Shown here: one piece after another, positions 46,896-58,288 of the stretch
How positions within the stretch are numbered: the stretch's first letter is position 1
How the letters are laid out: each line of letters starts with the position of its first letter
NCBI GenBank assembly: GCA_017654735.1
Contig: JADPYG010000005.1
Location: 62,001-126,000, forward strand
Direction of reading: 5' to 3'
From: Vishniacozyma victoriae
Taxonomy: Eukaryota > Basidiomycota > Tremellomycetes > Tremellales > Bulleribasidiaceae
Length of the DNA: 64,000 nt
The notes under the pieces: model-generated
Database searches by the model: none
Told to the model about the DNA's origin: nothing
What the model saw: the letters and a program-made list of their open reading frames with translations, nothing else
Program-made: the position numbers and the translations under genes

Positions 46896-47704
46896 TCAAG
46901 AGGTTAGGAAGGGTGGACAGACAACGATCACCGGGGTATCGTCTAGGGGCTTGCAATAGCTCCGGTGCTTCAGAGAAGTCATGGGGTTCAGGGAGTGTGG
47001 CTCTTGGTTGGTGGATACAAGGGGGTTGATGTCGGTGGCTGAGGCTGATAGTCTGTGCGAAACTAGCGTATACACGCAAGCGGTGCCTCATAATCAATTC
47101 GTGTTGGACAGGTCCTTGTACTGTAAATGTAAATCTTGTAGGTCTTTGCAAGAAGCGATTCAGAGGCCAAGAGAGAGGAAGCGGGCACAGAGGCCAAGTC
47201 GGTCCCCGGAAAGAACGAAGACAATCAACGCTCGAGGACTGATAGTAGCGGGCTTTAAGCTGTACGTGCTGATAGCTCTATATATGATTCAACAATTGTC
47301 CATACTGCATCGACACTGAGTAGATTTTACATGATGCAAGATGTACAGTAGGACGGAAAATGTTGTCATGAATGCCAAGCGATTCGAATTCAGGGCAAAG
47401 TGTGACGTGCCTTTAGGATTAGGTTAAATGAGAAGTTGATTTGACGCGTTTCATGGACACCGCCCAGTCTTATCCCTTCTTATTCCCCCTAGGCCATCAC
47501 ATCCCATTAACCCTTATTGTTATAACACTTCTTAAAACACCTTTGTTCCCTTTCTTCATCATCTATTCTTCTACCCCCTTCTCAATCCAATCCTACGCCC
47601 GCACGGCTTAATAGTATCCTGGTGATATCTTCCTACTACTCTTACTCTCACTACTACCACACTCCTACCTTCATCACTCAATCACAACTACACAACACAA
47701 CACA
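46896..47704. other. No supported gene; lectin promoter at right end
   Basis: About 800 bp. A 112-codon frame at 46981-47319 is not convincing and may be an antisense or UTR artefact. From 47,460 the sequence becomes pyrimidine-rich with cttcttcatcatctattcttct, as in strong Tremellales promoters and leaders ahead of the lectin ATG. Confidence 0.4.
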
Positions 47705-48604
47705 ATGTCATTCATTGCTATCCTTGCTCTACTCCCTCTCGCGTTCGGCGCACTCACTCCCGGTGTTACATACACCATCTCCCCCTCGTCACATCCCGAC
47801 TACTGCCTCGGTCCTGCTTCCGCTACCAATGGCGCCGACCTCGTTCTCAAGAAATGCGATGGTAATTCCGACATCGTCTTTACTCTCGATGGCGATAATC
47901 TCAAAAACACAGAAACAAACATGTGTATCGATATCCGTGCTGGTGAGAATCAGTCGGGAACATTGGCTCAGATGTGGTCATGTTACGATGGACCTAATCA
48001 ATTATTCGATGTAGTTGGGGACGAAATGAAATGGATTGGAAGGGATAAATGTCTGGATCTCAAGGATGGGGAAGGGATTGATGGAAATGGTGTTCAGATT
48101 TGGGCTTGTTATTCACATAACACGAATCAGAAATGGACATTCACAGAGGCTGAAGAAGTCGATGGAGATGCTTGCGAGACTGGTACGTGGATTCAAAACG
48201 CGTCCTTTGGGGATACCTCAATGAAGCGGTGCTAATTAACAGGATCTTCTACTTCTCCATCTACCACTTCCCCTTCCACTCCCGCCCCATCTACTACATC
48301 CGACTGTGAAGAGACTACCGAGGAATACGAAGTTGAAATCCCCGGCTCCGAAGACTCCTCCGACGACGCAGAAGCACCATACTGCGATGAAGTCGAAGGA
48401 GCAGATGAAGCTTCCGCCGATTCCAACCCATTATCCCGACGAGGAAGGGGTCAACACTGGCAACGTTCTTTAGATGTTGAATTCGCTCAAATCGATAAAC
48501 GGTATATCCCAAAAGCCCCCGCTGGAGTGCCAGGTGCACAAAGGCGTTCGAGGCGACATACTGCCAAGGAGCCCAGGGCTGTGGCTACTTCCACCGGTCT
48601 ATGA
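47705..48604 (+). CDS. Secreted ricin-B-type (beta-trefoil) lectin-domain protein
   Basis: Two exons (47705-48182, 48243-48604) join to 279 aa. MSFIAILALLPLAFGALTPG is a signal peptide, with cleavage after FGA likely. One beta-trefoil (about 20-155) shows the repeated pattern of CLG...VLKKCD, MCIDIRAGENQSGTLAQMWS and KCLDLKDGEGIDGNGVQIWA ending in NQKWTF, the QxW hallmark. No catalytic toxin chain is present, so this is only a carbohydrate-binding module, probably acting at the wall or outside the cell. A Ser/Thr/Pro linker and an acidic segment follow, then a basic tail with RRGRG, DKRYI and RRSRR, possible Kex2 sites. The promoter is pyrimidine-rich, suggesting strong expression. Confidence 0.85.
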
Positions 48605-48962
48605 TCTCCTCCTTTCCCTGTTGACCTTCCCTTCAATCTTCATCAAGAAGATACGACATTATGATTTGCATATAGTTTTCAATGGCACGTTGACCGTGTT
48701 CCTTCCCTTTTTCCATATATTTTTTCACCTAGTAAATGAAGAGCGCTGTGCGCTTGGATGGTACCGCGTACCGTTGGATAATTTTGTAGATCAATGCATC
48801 CTATACTACTCTGAGATCAAGTCTAAGTGGGAGTACGACGTGGAATGAAAGTGGACGCGACAAGTGACTTTCGGATTCGTCGACTTTAACTTTGTCCACC
48901 ATCTACCGTCTTTCGTTGTTCACATTATCAACCCACCTCGCCTCGCTCGGCTCGATAGGACC
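48605..48962. other. Intergenic, lectin 3' end to coiled-coil gene
   Basis: 358 bp with AT-rich 3' flanking sequence near 48,700. No gene seen. Confidence 0.4.
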
Positions 48963-51790
48963 ATGGCGCCTCCTACATCGACTCTCCCCAGCTCTCATCC
49001 GCTCATTGCAGAGCTTACTTCCCTTCGGCAGCAGCTCTCGCAATATCAGAAATCAGGACATCAATCCGCAATTCAATTACAGGGTGCCAAGCTCGAACTA
49101 AACCTAGCCAAAGACGAGCAAGCACATCTAAGGGAAGCGAATGAGACATTACGTTCAGAGTTACAGATCCTAAGGTACGTCCTCCCTCATTGCTGGACTG
49201 ACCGCAGGACTCATCCATTACCACCCACGCAACCGCCCACTTCTACGGCACTAGCTGAGTTAACATTGGCTCATAGACGGTTATCTACAAAGCTAGATTT
49301 AACGGAACAAGCGTTACAGTCTAGTCAATTGGAGTTGGCGAGTTGTAAACAGGAGATTGTGAGGCTTGGAAAGGAGAGGGAAGGGGATAGAGCTATTATC
49401 AATGAGCTTAGGCGGGGGGATGAGGAGAGGGAAGAGGAGATTGCTTGGGAGAGAGGAGAGAGGAGGAAGGCAGAAGAATTGAAGAGGTTATGGTGAGTCT
49501 TCTTTCTTACCTTCTCATCTTGCTCGAAACAATGATTTCGCTGGATCTCGAGTGGGCAGAAAGGTGGTTTGAGAGGCTGACGAGCAGTGATCTCGCTATT
49601 GACGACTACAAGGACTTGGTCAGGTCTCTTGACCCCAATGCCGTACCTCCATCCGAACCGAAAGAGATAGTCATGCCTACCGACTTGATCTCATCACCAG
49701 ATAAATCATTACCAGCTCTACCCCCCACTAGTCCAGAGAAAGACTCGAACTCGACCCCCGCTTCGGAATCTACCGCAACTACCACCTCGACCTCTTCGAT
49801 CACTACTGCCAAAATAAACCCCAGCGCGACGGCTGTGACTGGCCCCGAGGCGATATCGAATCTCTTAATAGGCCAACGAGGGGTCAATCGCCTATTTGAA
49901 GATTTCACCCAAACCCTATCCACTCGGGATAAAGAGATTCACCGACTGAAAGATAGACTTGAGGAAATCGAACATACCCTCTCTACAATCACTGAGCAAC
50001 TCGACCAAGAAACGACCCTGCGAATCTCGGCGGAATCTCAGCGGGATACGATCCTGAGGGATGATGCGAGTGCTGCGAAAGTTGTCGAGAGGTATATGAC
50101 TTTCACTCAGAAAACGCATGCGACTGTCCACCTTCACCTTGATAATCTAAGGGCTCGAGCTGCCGCTACCCAACTTTCTTTGAGGAAGGAATTGGTTCAT
50201 ACCCAATCACGACTCGTCAGCGAGACGGAGAGGGCAGAGAGATTGAGATTGGCATTGGATGAAGCATCCGAGAACCTCCAAAGGGAAGTGGGGGGAAGGA
50301 GGAGGGAAGTTGGATTACGTTTGAAAATGATCTCTAACGAAGAGAGGAGGGAGAGGAAGATTGAAATTTGGCTAGACCGAGTCAGGCGTCAAAGAGACGG
50401 GGTGGAAGGTGCGGTATTAGAAGCGGATATCCTTGAATCATTACTCGACGAAGGTATCGAAGCGTACAATCTCGATTCGAAATCGAACACCAGTACCGGC
50501 CAAGGACAAATAGCAAGTAAAGATAAACAACGTTCTTGGAAAGGGATCTTGGGCCGAAAGCGGGGAATCAGTAATGCCACCACTCTATCCGATGGTGGAG
50601 AAGCAGCTTCAATCGCTAGGGTATTACTGGCTGAGGAATTGGTAGATACGTTGGTCAAAGATTTACAGGTTGAGACGGAGAGGAGGATGGCGTTGGAGGG
50701 TGAGAGGGTCGAGTGGCTTGCTAAAGAGGCTGTTGAAGGTGTTGAGGCTGGAGAAGTCGGAGCTGGTGAAAATGATGGTCATGGGGATGGGGTCATGTTT
50801 GATCTTGATCAGCATGAGCATGAACATGAACATGATGCCGAGGGCGAGGGCGCGGGTCACGGTGAGGGTGATGGGACAGGAGAAGAGACAATCAAGGTCC
50901 GAGATGGAGATGAGGATATCCCAGTATCTACAGAAGAGGAAATCCTGAACGACCCAATCCTCCTCCCTCTCGAAACACCCCTAATCCCACTCGAGACCCC
51001 ACCACCACTCGAACCCACCCCAACATTGACCCGCCTCTCGACGATTTTCGCCCCCCTTCTCGAATCACACAAACCACTCCAGTCCTCACTAAACGCCTTG
51101 TCCCACTCATTATCCGATATCCGTGAATCACTCCCTACAAAACGCAATCTAATACGAAAAACACCACTCCAAGATCCAGTACTCCTATCAATCCTGGAGA
51201 ATTTGCACGAATCCCTAGAGGACGCTAGGGTAGATGTGGAAATCGCTATAGCGGATGAAGATCGTGTGTATCGTGGATTCGAAGCTTTATTAGGAGTTGG
51301 TGGGGGAGGGGTCGTACAGAGTAGTAATGTTTTCGAGGACGCTCGGGAATTCGTGGCATTCAAATTGAATGATGGATGGACGAAATTATCTGGGAAAGTA
51401 GGTGATTTAGAGATGGACTTGAGTGCGGTGAAATCAAAGATTCACGAATTGGAGGGCATGGATCTTTCCTACGAGGATGAATCGCCTAGTCTGAATAGGA
51501 CTCATTCGGACATTTCGACACCTAAGCCGAAATCGATATGGAATACCTTAGACCTGAAGACAATCACTCTCGCCCCGACAACCCCGATCCCGGAGGAAGG
51601 TAGACGCCGCTTGGGTCAGGGGGTCTTTGGTGGTGTCTCGAGCGTAGGAAGGAGTTTTAGTGCGAGTGTTATTTCTGCCCCTAGGAAGGTTGGCGGATTT
51701 GCTGGCGGATTATATAAACCTAGAAATAAAAAGAGTGAGGAGGTGGGATTGATACAGGACAATAACGATCGGGGGGATGATGTCGAGTAG
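48963..51790 (+). CDS. Large coiled-coil protein, unrecognised
   Basis: Three exons (48963-49174, 49208-49492, 49588-51790) join to 899 aa. Heptad-rich stretches run at about 15-70, 85-165 (LAELTLAHRRLSTKLDLTEQ, IINELRRGDEEREEEIAWER) and 270-450 (STRDKEIHRLKDRLEEIEHT, LRKELVHTQSRLVSETERAE). A Ser/Thr/Pro-rich linker separates them. A His/Glu/Gly segment near 605 (HEHEHEHDAEGEGAGHGEGD) is low-complexity. The C-terminal 280 residues are better structured (LLSILENLHESLEDARVDVE, FVAFKLNDGWTKLSGKVGDL) and end in a Ser/Lys-rich tail. The layout suggests a cytoskeletal or vesicle-tether scaffold. Exon 1's intron is only 33 nt. Confidence 0.75.
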
Positions 51791-51927
51791 ATTTTAGATT
51801 TTAGATTGATAGCTTAGGATGTGCTCGATACTAGCAATGCATTTATTTACATATTACCACTTATCTAATCTACCAACCTCAGCAAGTATGATGGCAAGCA
51901 GCCCCAACATATGCGCAAAGTCTCGCC

Positions 51928-53627
51928 TTATAATTTCCACAATAACGAAACTCCCTCATCTCCCGCACTAACCACAACAACTCCCATCCCATCAGGACTC
52001 AATCCGACATCTAGACCATTAACAACCCCTTGATGTCCTTTATGATCCGCTATTAGGGTTCCTGTTCGGATATCCCATGTTTTTAGGGTTGAATCGGCTG
52101 ATCCGGAAGTTACGTGGTGTAGCGCTGGGGATGGGTGGGGGGATAGGGATGTTATTGGTTCCTGTCTGTCAGCCTTGGCTCCTTGTCCTCCTTCACTCGA
52201 GTAGCCCTAACCCTCCACAACGCCTTCGTCGTTCCCGACGAACCCCTTTCCTACTGCTTATACGCCTACGCTCTAGCGAGCGTGAACAGAGAGACAACTC
52301 ACATCGTGCTTGATTTCCGCCCTAACTCTTCCCGTGGCCAAATCCCAAACGAATCCCTTCCCATCCGTAGCACCACTGACCAATACCACACCCTTTCCAC
52401 CACCCTGTCCACCGAGGACATCAACAAATACAAGTGCCTCTACACTCTCCCCTTCCTCATGTCCGGTCAATTTACCCACAACCTTCCCATCGGCAAGATT
52501 GACAGTCTTGACCAATCCATTGTTACTACCACAAGCTGCAATTTGACCATTAGGAGCAATTGCTAATGCGGTAATACCGTGGATTTCTGGGTCGAGTTGA
52601 TCGGATCCGGGAGCACAGAATATTGAAGATTTGAATATTGGGGATGAGGTTCGGGGGTCCCAGTGGATTAAGGTGGAATCGGCTGATACGGTTACGAGGG
52701 TTTTACCGGATGGTAGCCATGCGCCTGCGGTACATGGGAGAGTGTGGCCTGATAGGACTGCCATGGTGTTGCCGGATGGTACTGGTGATCAGCGAGCCGT
52801 CAGGCGAGAAGAACGCAGGGTACTCACAATTCCATATCCAAACGGTAGCATCTTCACATCCAGCAGCTAGAACATTTCCTTTAGGGTGCCAGCTGAGCCA
52901 CTGTCAATCAGCACATGCAATAACGACAACGATTAGCGAGAACGGGCTAGCGCCCTTACTTACCGTAATCTCAGACCCAGTCTCCAACGTAGTCAAAAAC
53001 TCCCAATTCTTCCAATCCTCCACACCACCCTTTGAATCCCTCTTGACCCTCCTCCAGACCCTAACACGCCCATCCATTCCACCGGTAGAAACCATCTCAC
53101 CATCAAAACTCCATCCGGCAGCTACTACCGAGTCGGTATGACCTGTTAATTTCGTAGGGGCGAACGTGTCGGCGTTGAATGGGTGTTCGGATGCTGAAGG
53201 GATTGGACAGAAGATGAATCCTAGATCATCTTCTCCGCCTGATACTGCTAGTGGGGGGTTTGGGAACAGAGGATGTAGGGAGATTGTAAATATGGATTGA
53301 TCCTCGCCGTGTAGTGCTAGCTGTCAGTCCCTCCTTTACTCATTTGACGTGAAAGGTGAACTCACAAGTAGATCCGAGGGTATTATCCTCCATCATTTGC
53401 TCCATGTTTGCCAATTCCTCCTCCTCCCCAGGCATGGGAGCTCCAATAACAATCTCCCCATCATATTTCTCATTATCATCATCATCTTCTTCATCCATAG
53501 GTTCATCATCTTCGTCATCCATAGGTTCATCCCCTTCATCTTCAATGACCTCGACGATATCCTCATCATTGAGCTCGTGGTCCTGCTCCTCCTCTGGGTC
53601 TAATTCGTGTTCGCTTGTGTTTGACAT
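51928..53627 (-). CDS. SQT1: WD40 ribosome-assembly protein Sqt1/AAMP
   Basis: Five exons on the minus strand (53627-53366, 53316-52964, 52900-52828, 52781-52303, 52161-51928) join to 466 aa. The N-terminal 90 residues are strongly acidic (DDEDDEPMDEEDDDDNEKYD). Eight WD blades follow, for example LTGHTDSVVAAGWSFDGEMV, WLSWHPKGNVLAAGCEDATV, LSGHTLPCTAGAWLPSGKTL and ALAIAPNGQIAACGSNNGLV, ending EGVSLLWKL. An acidic leader plus eight-bladed propeller matches Sqt1, which chaperones uL16 for loading on the 60S subunit (AAMP in animals). It lies back to back with the epimerase across 507 bp. Confidence 0.85.
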
Positions 53628-54134
53628 TGTAGTATGTTATGTCTTTGCTTTAAGTGATTGAATAGAGTCGGGGATAGTATATATACTATAGTATTGATGA
53701 TTAAGCCAAGACTAGCTATACTATGCTGATCAATCCATTCATTCACTCTTATCCATTCAACTTTTATTAAACCTCCACCCCCGGATATATCCCTCTTAAA
53801 TGCCACGTCATACATACATCCCCCTAATTCCAACTGCGGACTATCGTGTACCTTACCACCCATTTTACCCTGAGCAAGAGAAAGTTGTGGGATAGGACTG
53901 TGCAGAACAAGTAGCATCCTCATCTTGACATTCACAAGCACCAGTCCACGAGCATCCATACAGTTCAAGAGCTAGTCAAACCTGATTAAAAGTTTCCGAA
54001 TACCTCGAAAACGAAGTCACTGAAGCTTCAATCGATCGCCCCAAAATTACGGAATTACTCGACGCGTTCAATTTACGATCACGTCTCATCTCATTTCATC
54101 TCGAAATACACAAAAAAGTCACACATATTAAAAA
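53628..54134. other. Divergent promoter, SQT1 and UDP-glucose 4-epimerase
   Basis: 507 bp. Near 54,040-54,130 the sequence becomes AT-rich with acacaaaaaagtcacacatattaaaaa before the epimerase ATG. A 123-codon minus-strand frame overlapping the SQT1 start was judged spurious. No classic Gal4 site (CGG-N11-CCG) was noticed. Confidence 0.4.
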
Positions 54135-55763
54135 ATGTCTGCATCAACAGAGCTAAAGGTATGTCCTTCCCTCGCTGTGATACTCATCACCCTGAATCAG
54201 TGTATTCAAGTGCTAAAGCCCAGCGCGTGTTGGTAACAGGTGGACTGGGTTACATCGGATCGCACGTCGTTGTCGCCCTTCTCCTAACTGGACGATACCT
54301 CCCAGTAGTAGTCGACAACTGCCACAACGCCTACCCAGAAGCAATCAGGCAATGTGCAGAGATCGCCCGTGATGTCCTAGGGTAAGTCTACCGTGTGGAT
54401 TCGTACGGTGGATTAGCTGATGAATAGTGAATCCGCGCCCCAACCTTTATTCCATCAATGTGATCTACGTGATCAATCCGCAATTGACGCTGTGTTTAAG
54501 GAACAAGAAGGAAAAGGAGGGATCTGGGCAGTAGTCCACTTGGCAGCTTTAAAGGCAGTTGGAGAAAGTGGAGAGATCCCTTTGGAATACTATAAAGTTA
54601 ATGTCGGCGGATCACTAAACTTGATCGAGGTGAGTCCTCCCCTTTCCCTGCTTTTGTATTGGTGAATTAGGAGGAAGAAGGAACTGATAAATAGGTAATG
54701 AGCAAATACTCTACCAAGAACCTAGTGTTCTCGTCTTCAGCAACAGTCTACGGAACCCCTACTACTATCCCAATCCCAGAATCATCCCCTGTTCACCCAG
54801 AGTCAGTATACGGACGTACAAAGGGAATGGTAGAGCATATCATCGAGGATGAATGTCTTGCGGATGCAAAGAGGTTAGGAGAAGGTGGATTGAGGGGTGT
54901 CAGTGTTAGGTATTTCAAGTGAGTCCCCCGGCGTCCCCAGCGACAGCTGGGCACATGGACGCTTGCTCGACGTCTTGTCAGGCAGGAGCTAATGAATAGC
55001 CCCGCCGGTGCATACCCATCTGGTAAACTCGGAGAGGAACCCCGTGGAAAACCTGGAAATCTGTTACCGCTCCTTGCTCAAATTGCCATTGGGCGTGAGA
55101 AATCGGACCTAAAGATCTTTGGAAATGATTATCCTACCCCGTATGTCCTTCTCCCCATGTGCCCATCAATCCTGGTTTCCCACTACAACGCACTCACGCT
55201 GACCTGCAGTGACGGAACATGTGTCCGAGATTACCTACACGTAATGGACCTAGCAAAAGGACACGTTCTATCCCTAGATGCCCTCGCCAAAGACGTCTCT
55301 GAGGGAATCTTCAAGACCACAGATACCTCTAAATCGGGTTACTATAGGGCATTCAATTTGGGTAAAGGAAAGGGAATGAGTGTGTTGGATATGATTAATG
55401 CTATGAAGAAGGCATCTGGGTTTGATTTCCAGTATGAGATTGTTGGGCGGAGGTACGTTCACTTCTCTTCTTCCCATTTTCTTCCTTCTTGCCCATTTTC
55501 TTCCTTCTTGCCCATTTTCTTCCTTCTTGCCCATTCTCCTCCTTCGTCGTCTCGCCCCTTCTCTTGCCTTTTGATTTGACATCGACAAATACTGCGTGAA
55601 TAACAAGGAACAGCAGCTGACCAACAGACTCGGAGATGTCCCAGACCTAACAGCCGACCCCACACTCGCAGAAAAAGAACTCGGATTCGTAGCTTCCGAA
55701 AACCTCGAAACAATGTGTAGGGATCTATGGAATTTCCAAACAAAGTTCCCTTCTGGATGGTAG
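54135..55763 (+). CDS. UDP-glucose 4-epimerase
   Basis: Seven exons (54135-54158, 54224-54381, 54428-54629, 54695-54918, 55000-55140, 55210-55452, 55628-55763) join to 375 aa. The Rossmann motif [40 protein letters not shown], the catalytic SSATVYG and [17 protein letters not shown] (YxxxK), [20 protein letters not shown] and [20 protein letters not shown] are exact GalE features. The enzyme interconverts UDP-glucose and UDP-galactose for galactose use and for capsule or wall polysaccharide. There is no fused mutarotase domain (unlike S. cerevisiae Gal10), so Uge1/GalE is the better model. Intron 6 (175 nt) holds a tandem repeat. Confidence 0.95.
55473..55548. repeat. 19-bp tandem repeat in epimerase intron 6
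   Basis: Three perfect copies of CCCATTTTCTTCCTTCTTG at 55473-55491, 55492-55510 and 55511-55529, then a degenerate fourth from 55530. The unit is pyrimidine-rich and lengthens the intron to 175 nt. It is probably variable between strains. Confidence 0.9.
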
Positions 55764-56154
55764 ACCGAGTACCTTTAATGTGAAGTAGATATTTTGGGTT
55801 GGGGGTTAGAACATTTTGCATTGATGGTTTAGAAATTGGTAGAATGGGTCCGTATCGTATAATGCATACATCTCGCATTGGTCTGACTTGAGAATGGTCT
55901 CTACAGCTGCGATCAGGCGGATACAGTGAACATTAAGGCATGAAAGGCTTCCCCGTTGAGATGGTGACCACAGGACGAAAGGAGCGAATATGAAAGGTGT
56001 CAAAAGTAACCAATCACTCCGGTCATGTGATATCTCAATCACTCCTTTCACACAATCAATCCATTCATGTAATCAAGTCGAGCTACATGTACATATGTCG
56101 CTACTCATAGGTGACTAGAACTCATCGACTCCTAAGAGTCTCTTCAAAGTTGTT

Positions 56155-56289
56155 TTAGAGAGTAGCCCTCATTCCCCTTTCCCCCACAACACGACGGTTG
56201 CCCGAGGTATATGAAAAGAAAGGAAAAGGTGGTGGATCAATCAAGACGTCCTGTCTGGCCCCTTGCTTGCGTTGTTGCTCACGTCTCAT
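56155..56289 (-). CDS. Possible small ORF (44 aa) or spliced mini-gene
   Basis: In the 861-bp gap between the epimerase and MRP51, the minus strand has MRREQQRKQGARQDVLIDPP...FFSYTSGNRRVVGERGMRATL. The ATG follows a cttcttcttctttacag that looks like a genuine 3' splice site in a leader, and a ccacccctcc-type pyrimidine promoter lies further upstream. A gtgagc donor right after the first codons and a gag acceptor at 56,175 would instead give a 19-residue product ending KTTLKRLLGVDEF. Either may be chance. No family is recognised, and the rest of the gap shows nothing. Confidence 0.22.
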   Translation of the reverse strand: MRREQQRKQGARQDVLIDPPPFPFFSYTSGNRRVVGERGMRATL

Positions 56290-56624
56290 CCGAAGATGGA
56301 AACGGTGCACTTAGAAGAGGGGAATTTGGGACGCTGTAAAGAAGAAGAAGAGAGTACGCGATGGAATTTGGTGTAGGGGGGAGTTGGAGGGGTATGACGT
56401 GGTATTGTTGTAGGAATGATAAGGGTGTAGGAAATGTCTGGAGATGGGTTGCTTGATTGAATACTACGGTAATTTATTGAATAGAGTATACCCTCGAGGC
56501 ATTGACCACCTATACTACCCTCTTAAATCTATCGAGCCGTCATTGAGAGCTCTGGAAATTCATCCGAGAATCAGGCGAAAAGCAAAACTACATCCATCCG
56601 CCCAATCTTCACCTATCACCCACG

Positions 56625-58025
56625 ATGACCTCGCCCTTTCCCCAACTGCTACGCCGGAGCAGATTCGCAGCACACGACCCCTCCATCACTCGAGTCTACA
56701 ACTCAACCCCCTCTTCAATCCACCACCATGGTGACTGGGGTATGAAATTCCCAATTCACCGAGCCAAAGGTCCCAAACACATTTCAGTCAACCAATTCGA
56801 TACAGCGACGATCCTAGGGAGCGATTGGCGTTCCGCCGAAAAGGAAGCTCGATTTATGGAGAATTGGGGAAGGGCCGGGAGGTGGACAGATGCTGAAGTT
56901 GCTAATAAAAAGGGCAAGAGGGATTTCATGTCTGGTCTACCATCCAAAGAAGATAAATATGCCGATCGAGATTTCGAGTCTGAGGAAGTCATGGCAGAGG
57001 AGCAGGAAAAGAGGGAGGAAGGAAAACTATACTTGCCTGATGTCAATCAAATGAGTGCAAAGGAATTTGAGGGATATTTAAAGACGATACGAAGGGATTC
57101 ATCGATTTACCTCGCTCAAAAGGTTGCTGCGCTCAAGGAATCAAGGGGGAAGAAGGGAGGGGATATGGATACGAATACACTCGTTGGAATTGCCGCCAAA
57201 GGCCATACGACAAAATCCGATCCAGCACATTTCCAAGCTACTCTAACACATCGAGATACTCAGGCGGAAGGATCGACAAAATTACATTCAACATCACATA
57301 AAATGTATGGACTCACTTATTCGCCTCCCTCCACCTCTTCGTCAGTGGTCAGTGGTCAGGTTATGAATAGGATGAGCGAATCTCAATCTCGAAACAATTA
57401 CAATGGAGCACGAAGTCGACATGCCGCAGACGATTCAAATAGGGATTGGGTAGTTTCCGTAGCTGGTCTCACTGGAACTTTACCAAACGCAATGTCGACA
57501 AGGGACGCACATAATATCAAAGCTGTCGATTACACGCGTTCTTCAAAATCTCAAGGACAAGGATCTTTCGAACTACGTAAAGCCCACCTCCTCACTCCAG
57601 CAACCGTATCAAACCTGCAACAATCTACGAAATCAGCAAGATGGGCAGGTAGATTCCAATCAGTATCAGGAGCAAAACAACCAGGTCCACTCGATACTTT
57701 TACGTTTGATATTGAATTAGGAATGGACCGAGCATCTACCTCAACAATCACTCCAGGGAGCAAAGAATGGGTAGGAAGAGATTCTTCTAAATCGACATCA
57801 CAATCGGAAGAGTCGAGGTTGGGATTAGGATTCGGAGGACCAAGAAGTCAGAGGAATCAAGGAGAGACTCTTAGTTATTTGAGTATGTTGGAGGGTAGGA
57901 TGAGTGATAGGAAATCTCAAAAGGAGGCAGAGAGGGAGATGGGAGAGAATAACAAGAATGTTGCTAGTGCTCTTGTGGATAGGTTGAGGGCTAGTTCGTT
58001 TGGGGCGGGAGGGCAGGGACAGTAG
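56625..58025 (+). CDS. MRP51: Mitochondrial small-subunit ribosomal protein Mrp51 (bS1m)
   Basis: Single exon, 466 aa, ATG at 56625. MTSPFPQLLRRSRFAAHDPS is a presequence-like start. HHGDWGMKFPIHRAKGPKHI followed by SVNQFDTATILGSDWRSAEK is the conserved Mrp51 block: the HGDWGLKR-like motif and a DTxE/Q element. The C-terminal half is Ser/Gln-rich and less conserved (AHNIKAVDYTRSSKSQGQGS, QSVSGAKQPGPLDTFTFDIE). Mrp51 is the fungal bS1m of the mitochondrial small subunit and influences translation of COX1/2/3 mRNAs in yeast. The absence of introns is unusual for this window. Confidence 0.8.
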   Translation: MTSPFPQLLRRSRFAAHDPSITRVYNSTPSSIHHHGDWGMKFPIHRAKGPKHISVNQFDTATILGSDWRSAEKEARFMENWGRAGRWTDAEVANKKGKRDFMSGLPSKEDKYADRDFESEEVMAEEQEKREEGKLYLPDVNQMSAKEFEGYLKTIRRDSSIYLAQKVAALKESRGKKGGDMDTNTLVGIAAKGHTTKSDPAHFQATLTHRDTQAEGSTKLHSTSHKMYGLTYSPPSTSSSVVSGQVMNRMSESQSRNNYNGARSRHAADDSNRDWVVSVAGLTGTLPNAMSTRDAHNIKAVDYTRSSKSQGQGSFELRKAHLLTPATVSNLQQSTKSARWAGRFQSVSGAKQPGPLDTFTFDIELGMDRASTSTITPGSKEWVGRDSSKSTSQSEESRLGLGFGGPRSQRNQGETLSYLSMLEGRMSDRKSQKEAEREMGENNKNVASALVDRLRASSFGAGGQGQ

Positions 58026-58288
58026 CGGGCAGAGCCGGGATGGCGGCCACGGATGCTGTGGGGACGTCATATTGATAAATGCATTGCATAGACTATTCCT
58101 CTATACATCTGGCTGTACGACTGAGCACTTTGACCGAGCCGTGTCAGTCAAATGCATGTACCAGAGTTTAATACCCAGTCACGAGCCAAAATCAAAATTC
58201 CGACGCCGTGCCTGATCCAAGATTTCAGTTCAAACCATTCAACAGCAGCCACCATATACATATACATAAACATATTCATAGACAAAGC

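Noticed and set aside
46981..47319. 112-codon plus-strand frame after the 46,199 gene
   Set aside because: No clear join to the upstream frame and no domain; may be 3' UTR.
47705..48604. Ricin-like toxin
   Set aside because: Only the lectin (beta-trefoil) module is present; no ribosome-inactivating chain, so not a toxin on this evidence.
50389..51363. Several minus-strand frames antisense to the coiled-coil gene
   Set aside because: Shadows of a low-complexity coding region; the plus-strand gene explains them.
53600..53968. 122-codon minus-strand frame overlapping the SQT1 start
   Set aside because: Overlaps a strong gene start and its divergent promoter; no family resemblance.
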